This document shows, in pieces, positions 8,805-18,045 of a DNA stretch of 50,146 nt. Numbering within the stretch: position 1 is the stretch's first letter; every line of letters starts with the position of its first letter. The translations under genes and the position numbers were made by a program. Below the pieces are notes generated by a model that searched no databases, was not told the origin of the DNA, and saw only the letters and a list, made by a program, of their open reading frames with translations. Origin of the DNA: Maritimibacter sp. (lineage in GTDB: Bacteria > Pseudomonadota > Alphaproteobacteria > Rhodobacterales > Rhodobacteraceae). The stretch is taken from positions 1 through 50,146 of the forward strand of contig JAABTN010000020.1 of the NCBI GenBank assembly GCA_011389895.1, read 5' to 3'.

Positions 8805-11800
8805 TCAGGCGTTCTTGGCCGCCTTGGTTTTCTTGCGCTCCGCGACGACCTTTTCGGCCAGGTCGCGCGCGATGGCGAAGGCGCCCTTGATCTTGTCGGA
8901 GTCGCGTTTCCAGTCGCGCCTGATGACGATCTTGTTGTCTTTTACCTTGGCAAGCCCGCGCTGGTCCTGGATGAAATCGACCAGCCCCCCGGGCGAGGCG
9001 AACTTGTCATTGTGAAACTGGATCGTCGCGCCCTTCGGCCCCCCATCGAGCCGCGCGATCCCGGCGCGTTTGCACATCGCCTTGATCCGCACGATGAGAA
9101 GCAGGGTGTTCACCTCTTTCGGAAGCGGGCCGAAACGGTCGATCAATTCTGCCGCGAACCCTTCAAGCTCGACCTTGGTGGTCAGGTCCGAGAGGCGGCG
9201 ATACAGCCCGAGGCGCACGTCGAGGTCGGGCACGAAGTCTTCGGGGATCATCACCGGGACGCCGAGGTTGATCTGCGGGGCCCATTGTTCGTCTTGGTCG
9301 CTCAGCCCCTGCAACGCGCCGGAGCGGATCTTGGAAATCGCCTCTTCCAGCATGTTTTGATAAAGCTCATAGCCGACTTCGTTCATCTGGCCCGATTGTT
9401 CCTCGCCCAGAAGATTGCCCGCGCCGCGGATGTCGAGATCTTGAGAAGCGAGGTTGAAGCCCGCGCCAAGGCTGTCGAGCGAGGCCAGCACCTTTAGCCG
9501 TTTGTCGGCCCCCGGTGTCAGGGGCACGCGCGGCTTGGTGGTGAGATAGGCATAGGCGCGCGTCTTGGCCCGACCGACCCGGCCCCGGATCTGGTAAAGT
9601 TGGGCAAGGCCGAACATATCGGCGCGCCAGACGACCATGGTATTGGCGGTGGGGATGTCGAGCCCGGACTCGACGATGGTGGTGGCCAGAAGGACGTCGA
9701 ATTTGCCGTCGTAGAAGGCGTTCATCCGGTCGTCCAACTGCCCGGCCGCCATTTGTCCATGGGCCGTGACATAGCTGACCTCGGGCACATGGTCGTCCAG
9801 GAAAGCCTCGATTTCGCGCAGGTCGCGCACCCGGGGCACCACGAAAAAGCTCTGCCCGCCCCGGTAATGTTCGCGCAGGAGCGCTTCGCGGATCGTCACC
9901 GTGTCGAATTCGGAGACATAGGTGCGGATCGCCAGCCGGTCGATCGGGGGCGTGCCGATGATCGAGAGATCGCGCACGCCGGTCAGCGACATCTGGAGCG
10001 TGCGCGGGATCGGCGTTGCCGAAAGCGTGAGCACGTGAACATCCGAGCGCAGCGCCTTGAGCCGTTCCTTGTGGCCGACCCCGAAGCGCTGTTCCTCGTC
10101 CACGACCAGAAGCCCAAGGTCCTTGAACCGGACGCTTTTCGACAAGAGCGCATGGGTGCCCACCACGATATCGACGGTGCCATCCTTCATGCCTTCGCGG
10201 GTCCGGTTGGCCGCGCTTTGGCCCACGAAGCGGCTGAGCGCGCTGACTTGGATCGGAAAGCCGCGGAACCGGTCGGCAAAGCTTTTGTAATGCTGGCGGG
10301 CGAGAAGCGTGGTGGGCGCGATCACCGCCACCTGTTTGCCCGACATGGCAGCAAGGAACGCCGCGCGCATGGCGACCTCGGTCTTGCCGAACCCGACATC
10401 GCCACAGATGAGCCGGTCCATCGGCTGGCCTGCCGCGAGATCCTCGATCACGTCGGCGATGGCCGAGAGCTGATCATCGGTTTCGGTGTAGGGAAAGCGC
10501 GAAGCGAAATCTTCCCAGGCGTGATGCGGGGCTTCGAGCACGGGGGCCTTGCGCAGCTGGCGTTCGGCGGCAAGACGGATGAGCTTGTCGGCAATCTCCC
10601 GGATGCGTTCCTTGAGCCGGGCCTTCTTGGCCTGCCACGCGCCGCCGCCAAGCTTGTCCAAAAGCCCCTCTTCATGGCCGAATTTCGACAACAGCTCGAT
10701 GTTCTCGACCGGCAGGAACAATCGGTCCCCCCCGGCATATTCCAGCGCCACGCAATCATGCGGCGCACCGGCGGCGGTGATGGTTTCAAGCCCACGGTAT
10801 ATGCCGACGCCATGGTCGACATGGACGATCAATTCCCCCGGCGTCAGGGATTGGTGTTCGGTGAGGAAATTCTCGGCCCGGCGCTTTCGTTTCGCCGGAC
10901 GGATCAGGCGGTCGCCCAACACGTCCTGCTCGGACACCACCGTCAGCCCCGGGGCTTCGAACCCGTGCTCGAGCGGCCAGACGGCGAGATAGAGCCCGCC
11001 CGGAGCCTCCGGAACATCGCGGAAATCGGCGATCTCGGCGGTCGGGGTCAGACCTTCGTCCGCCAAAAGCCCCCCGACACGTTCGCGCGCGCCTTCGGAG
11101 TAGGAGGCGATCACAACCGCGTCCTTTTCACGCTTTACCTGAATATGCGCCGCCAGGGCTTCGAAAAGGTTCACTTTTTCCTGTTGCCGCTCGGGCGAAA
11201 AATTGCGTCCGATCCGCCCGCCGCCATCCAGTACGCCAGGACCGGTCGCCCGGGGCAAGGCTGCGAGATGGATCACCCGATGATCGGCGATGGCCTGCGC
11301 CCAGTGAGTGTCATCAAGATAGAGCCCCTCGGGCGGGGCCGGTTTGTAGACGGTGTCGAGCCGGCTGCGGTCGGCCATGGCGGCCTTGCGGGTGTCATAT
11401 TGCTCCGCGATCGTCTCCCACCGGGCGGCGCGGGCAGGCTCAAGCTGATCATCCAGCATGACGCTGGCCTCTGGCAGGTAGTCGAACAGGGTCTCGAGCC
11501 GGTCATGGAAAAAGGCCAGCCAATGCTCCATGCCCTGATGCTTGCGACCGGCCGAGACGGCCTCGTACAACGGGTCTTCCGCGCCGCCCGCGCCAAACTC
11601 AACGCGGTAGTTTTGGCGAAACCGGGCGATCGCGGCCTCATCAAGGATGATCTCGGAGACCGGGGCAAGTTCCACCACCGAGAGCGCCTCGGTGGTGCGC
11701 TGGGTCGCCGGGTCGAAACGGCGCGCGCCGTCGAGCACGTCTCCGAACAGATCGAGCCGCACCGGCCCCGCCTCGCCCGGCGGGAAAATGTCGATGATCC

Positions 11801-12278
11801 CGCCACGCACCGCGAAGTCGCCCGGTTCGGTGACCGTCGGGGCCTGCACGAACCCCATGCGCACAAGAAAGGATTTCAGCCCCTCCACGTCGATCCGGTT
11901 GTCGACCACCGCCGACCAGCTTGCCTCTTTGAGGACCGCGCGGGCGGGCACCCGTTGGGTCGCGGCGTTGAGCGTGGTCAGAAGGATGAAACGCCCGGGC
12001 ATGCCATGCGCCAGCGCCGCGAGCGTCGCCATGCGCGCGGCTGACACATCGGCATTCGGCGACATCCGGTCATAAGGCAGGCAATCCCAGCCGGGAAAGG
12101 TCAGCACGGTGACATCGGGCGCGAAAAAGCCAAGCGCGGCCTGCATCGCCGCCATCCGCTTCTCGTCACGCGCCACGTGTAGAACCGGACCGGACGCGGC
12201 GGCATATTCGCGGGCCACGAGGCGGGCGTCAAAGCCCTCGGGGGCGCCCGAAAGCGTAATATGGGTCCGGTTGGTCAT
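8805..12278 (-). CDS. mfd: Transcription-repair coupling factor Mfd
   Basis: A 1157-residue protein, full length for Mfd. It recognises RNA polymerase stalled at DNA lesions, removes it by ATP-driven translocation and recruits UvrA. Order of parts: UvrB-like N-terminal region (RFDPATQRTTEALSVVELAP), the CarD-like RNA-polymerase-interaction domain near residue 476 (GELIVHVDHGVGIYRGLETI), helicase Walker A near 623 (GDVGFGKTEVAMRAAF), the DEEQ box near 726 (DEEQRFGVGHKE), the TRG region (QIRGRVGRAKTRAYAYL) and the C-terminal UvrA-mimic domain. The ATG at 12278 has no purine-rich ribosome site upstream; the preceding bases are C-rich. Confidence 0.98.
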   Translation of the reverse strand: MTNRTHITLSGAPEGFDARLVAREYAAASGPVLHVARDEKRMAAMQAALGFFAPDVTVLTFPGWDCLPYDRMSPNADVSAARMATLAALAHGMPGRFILLTTLNAATQRVPARAVLKEASWSAVVDNRIDVEGLKSFLVRMGFVQAPTVTEPGDFAVRGGIIDIFPPGEAGPVRLDLFGDVLDGARRFDPATQRTTEALSVVELAPVSEIILDEAAIARFRQNYRVEFGAGGAEDPLYEAVSAGRKHQGMEHWLAFFHDRLETLFDYLPEASVMLDDQLEPARAARWETIAEQYDTRKAAMADRSRLDTVYKPAPPEGLYLDDTHWAQAIADHRVIHLAALPRATGPGVLDGGGRIGRNFSPERQQEKVNLFEALAAHIQVKREKDAVVIASYSEGARERVGGLLADEGLTPTAEIADFRDVPEAPGGLYLAVWPLEHGFEAPGLTVVSEQDVLGDRLIRPAKRKRRAENFLTEHQSLTPGELIVHVDHGVGIYRGLETITAAGAPHDCVALEYAGGDRLFLPVENIELLSKFGHEEGLLDKLGGGAWQAKKARLKERIREIADKLIRLAAERQLRKAPVLEAPHHAWEDFASRFPYTETDDQLSAIADVIEDLAAGQPMDRLICGDVGFGKTEVAMRAAFLAAMSGKQVAVIAPTTLLARQHYKSFADRFRGFPIQVSALSRFVGQSAANRTREGMKDGTVDIVVGTHALLSKSVRFKDLGLLVVDEEQRFGVGHKERLKALRSDVHVLTLSATPIPRTLQMSLTGVRDLSIIGTPPIDRLAIRTYVSEFDTVTIREALLREHYRGGQSFFVVPRVRDLREIEAFLDDHVPEVSYVTAHGQMAAGQLDDRMNAFYDGKFDVLLATTIVESGLDIPTANTMVVWRADMFGLAQLYQIRGRVGRAKTRAYAYLTTKPRVPLTPGADKRLKVLASLDSLGAGFNLASQDLDIRGAGNLLGEEQSGQMNEVGYELYQNMLEEAISKIRSGALQGLSDQDEQWAPQINLGVPVMIPEDFVPDLDVRLGLYRRLSDLTTKVELEGFAAELIDRFGPLPKEVNTLLLIVRIKAMCKRAGIARLDGGPKGATIQFHNDKFASPGGLVDFIQDQRGLAKVKDNKIVIRRDWKRDSDKIKGAFAIARDLAEKVVAERKKTKAAKNA

Positions 12279-12340
12279 GGAGGGGGGCCTATCCGGTCTC
12301 GGCGCGGTGTCAAGCGGTGTCGGGCAGTGTCAATCGATGT

Positions 12341-12868
12341 TCAAAGACCCAGCGCGCCGATGGTCATGTTCTGATACATGCCCCACAGGGCGGTGACGAA
12401 AATCGCGATCATGCCGATGAATTGCGTGAAGGTCCGGTGGCGGCGCAATGTCTTGCGCAATGGCTTTCCCGACAGCTCCCGGGCGCGAATGGTGCGCGCG
12501 GTGTTGAGCGACAGCACCCCCACCAACACCATGGGCGCTCCAAGCAGGAACACGGCCTGCGCAAACTCGACATCATAGGCAAAAGCGACCAGCGCGACCG
12601 AGGTAAGAAGCATCATCATCAGCCCGACGATCCAGAGGCCCGAGGTATCGGCGACATATATCAACCGGTTGCAGTTGATGCGCACAAGGTCTTCCATGTC
12701 CACCTCGGGCTGACCGCCATAGCGCCCGGCCCGCTGGATCATGTCGTATGGAACGCCGAGCACATAGCGGCTGGTTTGGGACCAGACAGCCGCAAGCGCG
12801 ATCCAGTACCAGAGGTTGGAAAACGATCGCATATCGATCAATTCGAATACGGCTGAATACCAGTCCAC
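12341..12868 (-). CDS. Conserved membrane protein (often labelled 'component of SufBCD complex')
   Basis: A 175-residue protein with four hydrophobic segments (SNLWYWIALAAVWSQTSRYV; LWIVGLMMMLLTSVALVAFA; AQAVFLLGAPMVLVGVLSL; FIGMIAIFVTALWGMY). The open frame runs to 13081, but the upstream part is Arg-rich and overlaps hemB. The GTG at 12868 (VDWYSAVFELIDMRSF) is the best start because this is where the hydrophobic, family-like sequence begins. From memory, Rhodobacteraceae homologues carry the label 'component of SufBCD complex', but nothing here links it to Fe-S assembly. It is divergent from hemB and lies 62 bases upstream of mfd. Confidence 0.7.
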   Translation of the reverse strand: MDWYSAVFELIDMRSFSNLWYWIALAAVWSQTSRYVLGVPYDMIQRAGRYGGQPEVDMEDLVRINCNRLIYVADTSGLWIVGLMMMLLTSVALVAFAYDVEFAQAVFLLGAPMVLVGVLSLNTARTIRARELSGKPLRKTLRRHRTFTQFIGMIAIFVTALWGMYQNMTIGALGL

Positions 12869-12992
12869 CGTGCTGCCTGCCCGCTTCCAAGACGTCTTTC
12901 GCGCGACAATACGCGCCTCGTTCCCCGGGCGCCACCCCTTGAGAGCGCCGATTTCCCGTGCCAATGAAGGACACCCAATCCGGAGAACAGAC

Positions 12993-13991
12993 ATGGCCCG
13001 CACCACCGCCCCCTTCCCGACAACCCGGCTGCGCCGCAACCGCCGCTCGCCCGCGCTGCGTGCGCTGGTGCGCGAGACCACGTTGACGGTGGATGACCTG
13101 ATCTGGCCGGTTTTCCTGATGGAGGGCGAGAACGAGGTCTACCCGGTGCCCTCGATGCCCGGGGTTCAGCGGCTTACCGTGGACCGGGTGGTCACGGCGG
13201 CGAAAGAGGCGGCCGACCTCGGCATTCCCGCGATCTGCCTGTTTCCCTATATAGAGCAGGCGGTGAAGACCGAGGATTGCGCCGGGGCATGGGACCCCGA
13301 CAACCTGTCCAACCGCGCCACGAAGGCGATCAAGCAGGCGGTCCCCGAGATCGCGGTGATGACCGATATCGCGCTCGACCCCTACAATATCAACGGCCAC
13401 GACGGGTTTGTCGTGGACGGCGAGATCGTGAATGACCGCACCGTCGAGGCGCTGGTGAAAATGGCCTTGGCGCAGGCCGAGGCAGGGGCGGACGTCCTGG
13501 GCCCGTCCGATATGATGGACGGGCGGATCGGCGCGATGCGCGCCGCGCTCGAAGCCGAAGGCCACAGCCATGTGTCGATCATGTCCTATTCGGCGAAATA
13601 CGCGAGCGCCTTTTACGGCCCGTTCCGCGATGCCGTTGGCGCTTCGGGCGCGTTGACCGGCGACAAGAAGACCTACCAGATGGACCCCGGTAATGCCGAC
13701 GAGGCGCTGCGGCTTGTCGAACGCGACCTTTTGGAGGGGGCCGACATGGTCATGGTGAAACCCGGCATGCCCTATCTCGACATCTGCCGGGCGGTGAAGG
13801 ACACCTTCGGCGTGCCCACCTATGCCTACCAGGTGTCGGGCGAATACGCGATGTTGCAGGCGGCGGCGCAGAACGGCTGGCTCGATGGCGAGAAGGTGAT
13901 GATGGAGAGCCTCTCGGGGTTCAAGCGCGCCGGTCTTGACGGCATCCTGACCTATTTCGCCCCGGCGGCAGCGCGGCTGTTGAACGGATAG
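12993..13991 (+). CDS. hemB: Delta-aminolevulinic acid dehydratase (porphobilinogen synthase)
   Basis: A 332-residue cytosolic enzyme that condenses two 5-aminolevulinates to porphobilinogen, the second common step of tetrapyrrole synthesis. The Schiff-base lysines are K202 (SYSAKYASAFYGPFRDA) and K256 (MVKPGMPYLD). The metal-site segment reads DIALDPY (125-131) in place of the zinc-binding cysteines of the DVCLCEY type, so this is a zinc-independent, probably magnesium-stimulated enzyme. The start at 12993 has GGAGAACAG just upstream; the longer frame to 12816 overlaps the divergent neighbour. Confidence 0.97.
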   Translation: MARTTAPFPTTRLRRNRRSPALRALVRETTLTVDDLIWPVFLMEGENEVYPVPSMPGVQRLTVDRVVTAAKEAADLGIPAICLFPYIEQAVKTEDCAGAWDPDNLSNRATKAIKQAVPEIAVMTDIALDPYNINGHDGFVVDGEIVNDRTVEALVKMALAQAEAGADVLGPSDMMDGRIGAMRAALEAEGHSHVSIMSYSAKYASAFYGPFRDAVGASGALTGDKKTYQMDPGNADEALRLVERDLLEGADMVMVKPGMPYLDICRAVKDTFGVPTYAYQVSGEYAMLQAAAQNGWLDGEKVMMESLSGFKRAGLDGILTYFAPAAARLLNG

Positions 13992-14012
13992 CCGTGCGGC
14001 GGGGAGCGCAAG

Positions 14013-14082
14013 GCCGCTGGCGCGGCCTCAGGAGGGCCAGCCCTCCTGCCCTCCCGAGGTATTTTTGAAATGATGAAGGGGA
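14013..14082 (-). repeat. 3' element copy B, downstream of the ABC-F gene
   Basis: Reading the minus strand from the ABC-F stop codon: CCCCTTCATCATTTC, AAAAATACCTC, then a hairpin with arms CAGGAGGG (14030-14037) and CCCTCCTG (14042-14049) around CCAG. A second hairpin follows, with arms GGCCGC (14013-14018) and GCGGCC (14023-14028) around TGGC. It lies between the convergent hemB and ABC-F genes, in sense orientation to the ABC-F gene. Confidence 0.78.
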
Positions 14083-15912
14083 TCAGACATCGGCTTTCTC
14101 AGCGAGGGCGAGCCATTCCTCTTCGGCTGCGGCGAGGTTTTGCTGCCGTTCCAGAAGCGCCTCGGTCGCCTTGCGAAACTTGACCGGTTCGCGGGTGAAA
14201 AGCTCGGCATCCGACAAAAGCTCTTCCAGCTTGCCGATCTCGGCTTCCAGCCGCTCAATCGTGCCCGGCAGGGTATCGAGCCGGTGTTTTTCCTTTCCCG
14301 TCAAACGATTGGCGGGTTTTTCAAGTGCTTCTGGGGTGACGGGCGCGGTGGATTTGCCGCGCTTCGCCTTCGCCTTTGGATCGGCCGGTAGCGCCCCGGT
14401 CGCCGCGTCACGCTGATCGAGGTAGTCCGACCAGCCGCCCGCATAGACAGTGGCGCGCCCGTCCCCCTCCATCGCGATCGTGGTGGTGGCCACCCGGTCG
14501 AGGAAATCGCGGTCGTGGCTGACCAGAAGCACGGTGCCGTCATAATCGGCGATCAGGTCTTGCAACAGATCCAGCGTCTCGACATCAAGATCATTGGTCG
14601 GCTCATCGAGCACCAAGAGGTTCGAGGGTTTCGCCATGATCTTTGCAAGGATTAGCCGGGCCTTCTCCCCCCCGGACAGCGAGCGCACCGGGGCGCGCAC
14701 CCGGCGTTCGTCGAAGAGAAAATCCTTCAGGTAGCCCACGACATGTTTCGGTGTGCCCCGCACCAGCACCTGGTCGGCCTTGCCCGAGATTCGCATCTCG
14801 GGGTCGCCCGCGAGGTTGTCCCACAGGCTCGCGTCTTCATCGAGGCTGCTGCGGTTCTGGTCAAAGACCGCGCGTTCGATCCCGGTGCCCAGCCGGATGG
14901 ACCCGGTGTCAGGCTCGAGATCGCCCACCAGCAGCTTCAGAAGCGTCGTCTTGCCCGCTCCGTTGGGACCGACCAGCGCGATCCGTTCGCCCCGCGTCAC
15001 CCGGAGCGAGAAATCGGTGAGGATTGTCTTGTCCTCGAATGATTTCGAAATGCCCTCTGCCTCGATCACCTTGCGCCCGGACTTCGGCCCTGTGGCAAGG
15101 TCCATCGCCGCCGTTCCCTGCCGCCGGATCTGTGCCGCGCGTTCCTGGCGCAATTCGCCAAGGGCGCGCACCCGGCCCTGGTTACGCTTTCGGCGGGCGG
15201 AGATGCCCTCGACCGCCCAACGTGCCTCGGATTTGATCTTGCGGTCCAGCTTGTGACGCTGAACATCCTCGTCTTCCCAGACCTTGTCCCGCCAAGCCTC
15301 GAACTTGGCAAAGCCTTCTTCCTGGCGGCGCACCTGCCCCCGGTCGATCCAAAGCGTGGCGCGGGTCAGCGTGTTTAGGAACGCCCGGTCGTGCGAGATC
15401 AGGACAAAGCCCGCGCGGGTGGTGGACAATTCCGTCTCAAGCCATTGGATCGCCTCGATATCGAGGTGATTGGTCGGCTCGTCCAGCAACATGAGCTCGG
15501 GTGCTTCGGCCAAGAGCTTGGCCAAGGCCGCGCGCCGGCGTTCCCCGCCCGAGGCCGTTGCGGTCGACAGGCCGGGGTCGAACTTCAACCCCTCCGCCAC
15601 CTGTTCAACCCGGTATTCCTCGCCCGGCTCCAGCGTGCTGGCGGCAAAGTCGCCCAGCGTGGCGAAACCGGACAGGTCGGGGTGCTGTTCCATGTAGCCC
15701 ACGGTAACGCCGGGCGGGAGCATGCGCTGGCCCGAGTCCGGTTCGACCAGCCCCGCCATCACCTTCATCAGGGTCGATTTGCCGGACCCGTTGCGCCCCA
15801 CGAGCGCGACGCGGTCGCCGGGCTGGACCACGAGGGAAAGATCGTGAAACACCGGCTCCCCACCGAAGGTGAGCGAGATGTCGGAAAGCTGGAGAAGAGG
15901 TGCGCGTGCCAT
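14083..15912 (-). CDS. ABC-F family ATPase (Uup-like)
   Basis: A 609-residue soluble protein with two ABC ATPase domains in tandem and no membrane domain, which is the ABC-F layout. The first domain has Walker A GRNGSGKST and signature ASGGERRRAALAKLL. The second has GPNGAGKTT and LSGGEKARLILAKIM. Between them is a basic linker (RWAVEGISARRKRNQGRVRALGEL). The C-terminus (~520-609) is charged and probably coiled coil (LDTLPGTIERLEAEIGKLEELL), as in Uup. Family members act on ribosomes or on branched DNA intermediates. The start at 15912 (MARAPLLQL) is preferred to 15921. Confidence 0.9.
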   Translation of the reverse strand: MARAPLLQLSDISLTFGGEPVFHDLSLVVQPGDRVALVGRNGSGKSTLMKVMAGLVEPDSGQRMLPPGVTVGYMEQHPDLSGFATLGDFAASTLEPGEEYRVEQVAEGLKFDPGLSTATASGGERRRAALAKLLAEAPELMLLDEPTNHLDIEAIQWLETELSTTRAGFVLISHDRAFLNTLTRATLWIDRGQVRRQEEGFAKFEAWRDKVWEDEDVQRHKLDRKIKSEARWAVEGISARRKRNQGRVRALGELRQERAAQIRRQGTAAMDLATGPKSGRKVIEAEGISKSFEDKTILTDFSLRVTRGERIALVGPNGAGKTTLLKLLVGDLEPDTGSIRLGTGIERAVFDQNRSSLDEDASLWDNLAGDPEMRISGKADQVLVRGTPKHVVGYLKDFLFDERRVRAPVRSLSGGEKARLILAKIMAKPSNLLVLDEPTNDLDVETLDLLQDLIADYDGTVLLVSHDRDFLDRVATTTIAMEGDGRATVYAGGWSDYLDQRDAATGALPADPKAKAKRGKSTAPVTPEALEKPANRLTGKEKHRLDTLPGTIERLEAEIGKLEELLSDAELFTREPVKFRKATEALLERQQNLAAAEEEWLALAEKADV

Positions 15913-15943
15913 GACGACCACCTATGCCGCTGCCGCACCGCCG

Positions 15944-16708
15944 TCAATCGCCCGCCAGGCTGCGCAGCGCGCGCGCCCGGTTTTCGGGCACCTTGGCGAT
16001 CTCGACCCCGGTGAAGACATGCAAGGTGCCAAGCGCCCGGTCGACCACCGCGTGGTCGCTGACCCAGCCGCCCATCATCAGGTAGGTGCGCAAAAGCGGC
16101 GCGAGCGCGCGTTGTGCCGCGCGCAGATCGGGGGAAAGATCGGGGAAATCGACCGTCTCCGAAGCCTTGCGCCCGACGCGCAGCGACGCGGGGGCCAAGT
16201 GGCGCAACCGCAAAAGCGCGAAGGCATCGCGGTAGGGGGTCGCATCAACCCCCGCGAAAGACGAGCATCCCATGAGGAGCGCCACCTCGGCCTCATCCAC
16301 GATCCGGGTCATTGCCGCCCACGCAAACCGGGTGAGGTTCGGGTCAGACACACCCGGCGCCGTGCAAAACCGCCCGACTTCAAGCGCGGGGCCAGACAGG
16401 CTTTCCAACGGTGCGAGGTCATAAAACTCCGCCGCATAGCCCGCCCGGGTCTCGGCGGTGGTCGCAAACAGGCGGTAGCGAAAGGTCGACACCAAATGCC
16501 CGCCCCGCGTGATCATCACGTGCTCGAACCCGGCATCGAAGCTGTCGGTGTCGCGCCCGTCCCCTGCGGGATCGACAAAAGCGCGATACCGCAGGGCCTG
16601 CACCCGGTCCAGATCATCCGCCCCGGCTCCCCGGTTCTCCCGGTCTGCCAGCCGCGCGACATAGTCGCCTTGGGCCAGCAGGGGGGATGGCGGTGTCTGC
16701 CGGGTCAC
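15944..16708 (-). CDS. Ornithine-acyl-ACP N-acyltransferase (OlsB-like)
   Basis: A 254-residue GNAT-fold protein of the OlsB/hemolysin-like group. It transfers a 3-hydroxyacyl chain from ACP to ornithine, giving lyso-ornithine lipid. Visible signatures are VQALRYRAFV, GRDTDSFDAGFEHVMI, a GPALEVGRFCTAP block and the LLMGCSSFAGVDA block found in OlsB proteins. The start codon is GTG at 16708, overlapping the stop of the upstream lipoprotein gene as GTGA, so translation is coupled. No olsA partner is visible nearby. The alternative is a related GNAT protein of unknown substrate. Confidence 0.82.
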   Translation of the reverse strand: MTRQTPPSPLLAQGDYVARLADRENRGAGADDLDRVQALRYRAFVDPAGDGRDTDSFDAGFEHVMITRGGHLVSTFRYRLFATTAETRAGYAAEFYDLAPLESLSGPALEVGRFCTAPGVSDPNLTRFAWAAMTRIVDEAEVALLMGCSSFAGVDATPYRDAFALLRLRHLAPASLRVGRKASETVDFPDLSPDLRAAQRALAPLLRTYLMMGGWVSDHAVVDRALGTLHVFTGVEIAKVPENRARALRSLAGD

Positions 16709-17187
16709 CCGCCGACGATGTTGTCGAGGTTGATCTTGCCGACGTTGCCCAGAAGCTGTTGCAGGAAGCCCACACCTTTGGTGTTCGACGTAGTCACACG
16801 ACGCGACAGCGCCACCACCTGACCTTCTTCGAGCCCGAAGCGTTCGATGTTCTCGACCACGCCGCTTTCGTCGAAGGTGATTTGCAGCACCTCGCGATCA
16901 ATCTCTTCCGACTCGGTATACGCGAAATGCTCGAACCGGCTTTGCACGTAATACCACGCCTCTTCGGTCAAAAGCCCGGCCGCCGCCGGTTTGCCGATGA
17001 TCGAGGTCACGGTTTCCCGGGTATCGACCCCTACCATGATTTCCTCAACGTCTTCGTCCGTGGGGATAAAGCCATGATTGGTGTAGGTCGGGGTGCAGGC
17101 CATCAAGGCCGCAAGACCGAACAGACCGACCAGAATGCGGAAAAGCACGGCTGCGTCTGCGCCTGCCATCTTGCCTGTCGCCGCCAT
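16705..17187 (-). CDS. bamE: Outer-membrane assembly lipoprotein, BamE/SmpA-OmlA family
   Basis: A 160-residue lipoprotein. The N-terminal hydrophobic stretch ends in the lipobox LMAC (near residues 28-31), so it should be acylated at that Cys and sorted to the outer membrane. The mature part has the SmpA/OmlA fold signature (VEEIMVGVDTRETVTSIIGKP, then WYYVQSRFEHFAYTESEE). BamE stabilises the BamD-BamA contact in the beta-barrel assembly machine. The ATG at 17187 has AAGGGGGGCC upstream. It is divergent from the DUF177 gene and its stop overlaps the next start (GTGA). Confidence 0.88.
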   Translation of the reverse strand: MAATGKMAGADAAVLFRILVGLFGLAALMACTPTYTNHGFIPTDEDVEEIMVGVDTRETVTSIIGKPAAAGLLTEEAWYYVQSRFEHFAYTESEEIDREVLQITFDESGVVENIERFGLEEGQVVALSRRVTTSNTKGVGFLQQLLGNVGKINLDNIVGG

Positions 17188-17267
17188 ACGGCCCCCCTTG
17201 CGGTGTCATGCTCTCATTCGTTATCGACTTACAGGAGCATCGTCCGGCGTTCAAGAAACGAGTTGAA

Positions 17268-17849
17268 ATGACAGCGACCCAACCTTCCGAAAATTTCGGC
17301 CCCGTTCTCAAGGTTTCGGACCTCGGCCCGTCTCGGGGCGAAGATATTGAGATCGTGCTGGACCCCGAACAGGCAACGGTTCTTGCCCGAAGGCTCGATA
17401 TCTCGGCCGCCCGCAAGGTCCGGTTGACCGGTCGGCTGGCCCCCTTGGGCGCGCATGACTGGCAGTTCATCGGCCAGATCGGGGCGACGGTGGTGCAACC
17501 CTGCGTCATCTCGCTGGACCCGGTCACGACCCGCATCGAGGCCCCGGTTGAGCGCACATGGATTCGCGGGCTGGAGCCGATATCGGCGGAAGAATCGGAA
17601 ACCCCGGAGGATGTGAGTATCGAACCGCTCGGCCCCGAGATCGACATGGGCGCGGTGCTGGCAGAAACCGTCGCGCTCAACCTGCCGGACTATCCGCGCG
17701 CGGACGGTGTCGCGCTGGAAGAGACCGTGTTCACCGAACCCGGCAAGGAAGCGCTGACGGACGCGGAGACAAAGCCCTTTGCCGGTCTGGCCGCCCTGCG
17801 CGATCAGCTTCGCGACGACAGCGGGGGCGGGTCGGACAGCGACGGCTGA
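17268..17849 (+). CDS. DUF177 family protein (YceD-like)
   Basis: A 193-residue soluble acidic protein. It lies just upstream of rpmF, the classic position of YceD/DUF177 genes, which have been linked to large ribosomal RNA or L32-related processing. It contains the TGRLAPLGAHDWQFIGQIGATVVQPCVISLDPV core, whose single Cys sits in a VxQPCV motif typical of the family, and ends in an acidic tail. The start at 17268 (MTATQPSENF) is preferred. The 17208 start would add a 20-residue extension overlapping the promoter region shared with bamE; this choice is uncertain. Confidence 0.85.
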   Translation: MTATQPSENFGPVLKVSDLGPSRGEDIEIVLDPEQATVLARRLDISAARKVRLTGRLAPLGAHDWQFIGQIGATVVQPCVISLDPVTTRIEAPVERTWIRGLEPISAEESETPEDVSIEPLGPEIDMGAVLAETVALNLPDYPRADGVALEETVFTEPGKEALTDAETKPFAGLAALRDQLRDDSGGGSDSDG

Positions 17850-17890
17850 ACGCCTGTGCGCAGCCCGCACGCCCAATGCCAAAAAAAACC

Positions 17891-17918
17891 TTGCAACAAA
17901 GCAGAATCGCAGTATTTT
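17891..17918 (+). promoter_or_regulatory. Candidate promoter for rpmF-plsX-fabH
   Basis: TTGCAA (17891-17896) and TATTTT (17913-17918) are separated by 16 bases, within the 196-base gap before rpmF. The gap also has an A8 run at 17881-17888. The boxes are plausible sigma-70 matches, and the long gap suggests rpmF has its own promoter in addition to read-through from DUF177. Nothing else is seen in this gap. Confidence 0.4.
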
Positions 17919-18045
17919 CGCCGCTCTTTCACAAGACGGGTTGGAACACTGCGCCGAAGCGCGTATGAGGCGTCCAGACTCACCGGAAACATCGGGCCCC
18001 GCCGCGCAATCGGCCCCGGCCCCCGCACAAAGACGAGGTTGAGAC

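Noticed and set aside
9600..12044. 814-residue plus-strand open frame
   Set aside because: It lies wholly antisense to mfd, is rich in His, Arg, Gly and Asp without domains, and is the usual high-GC shadow of a real gene.
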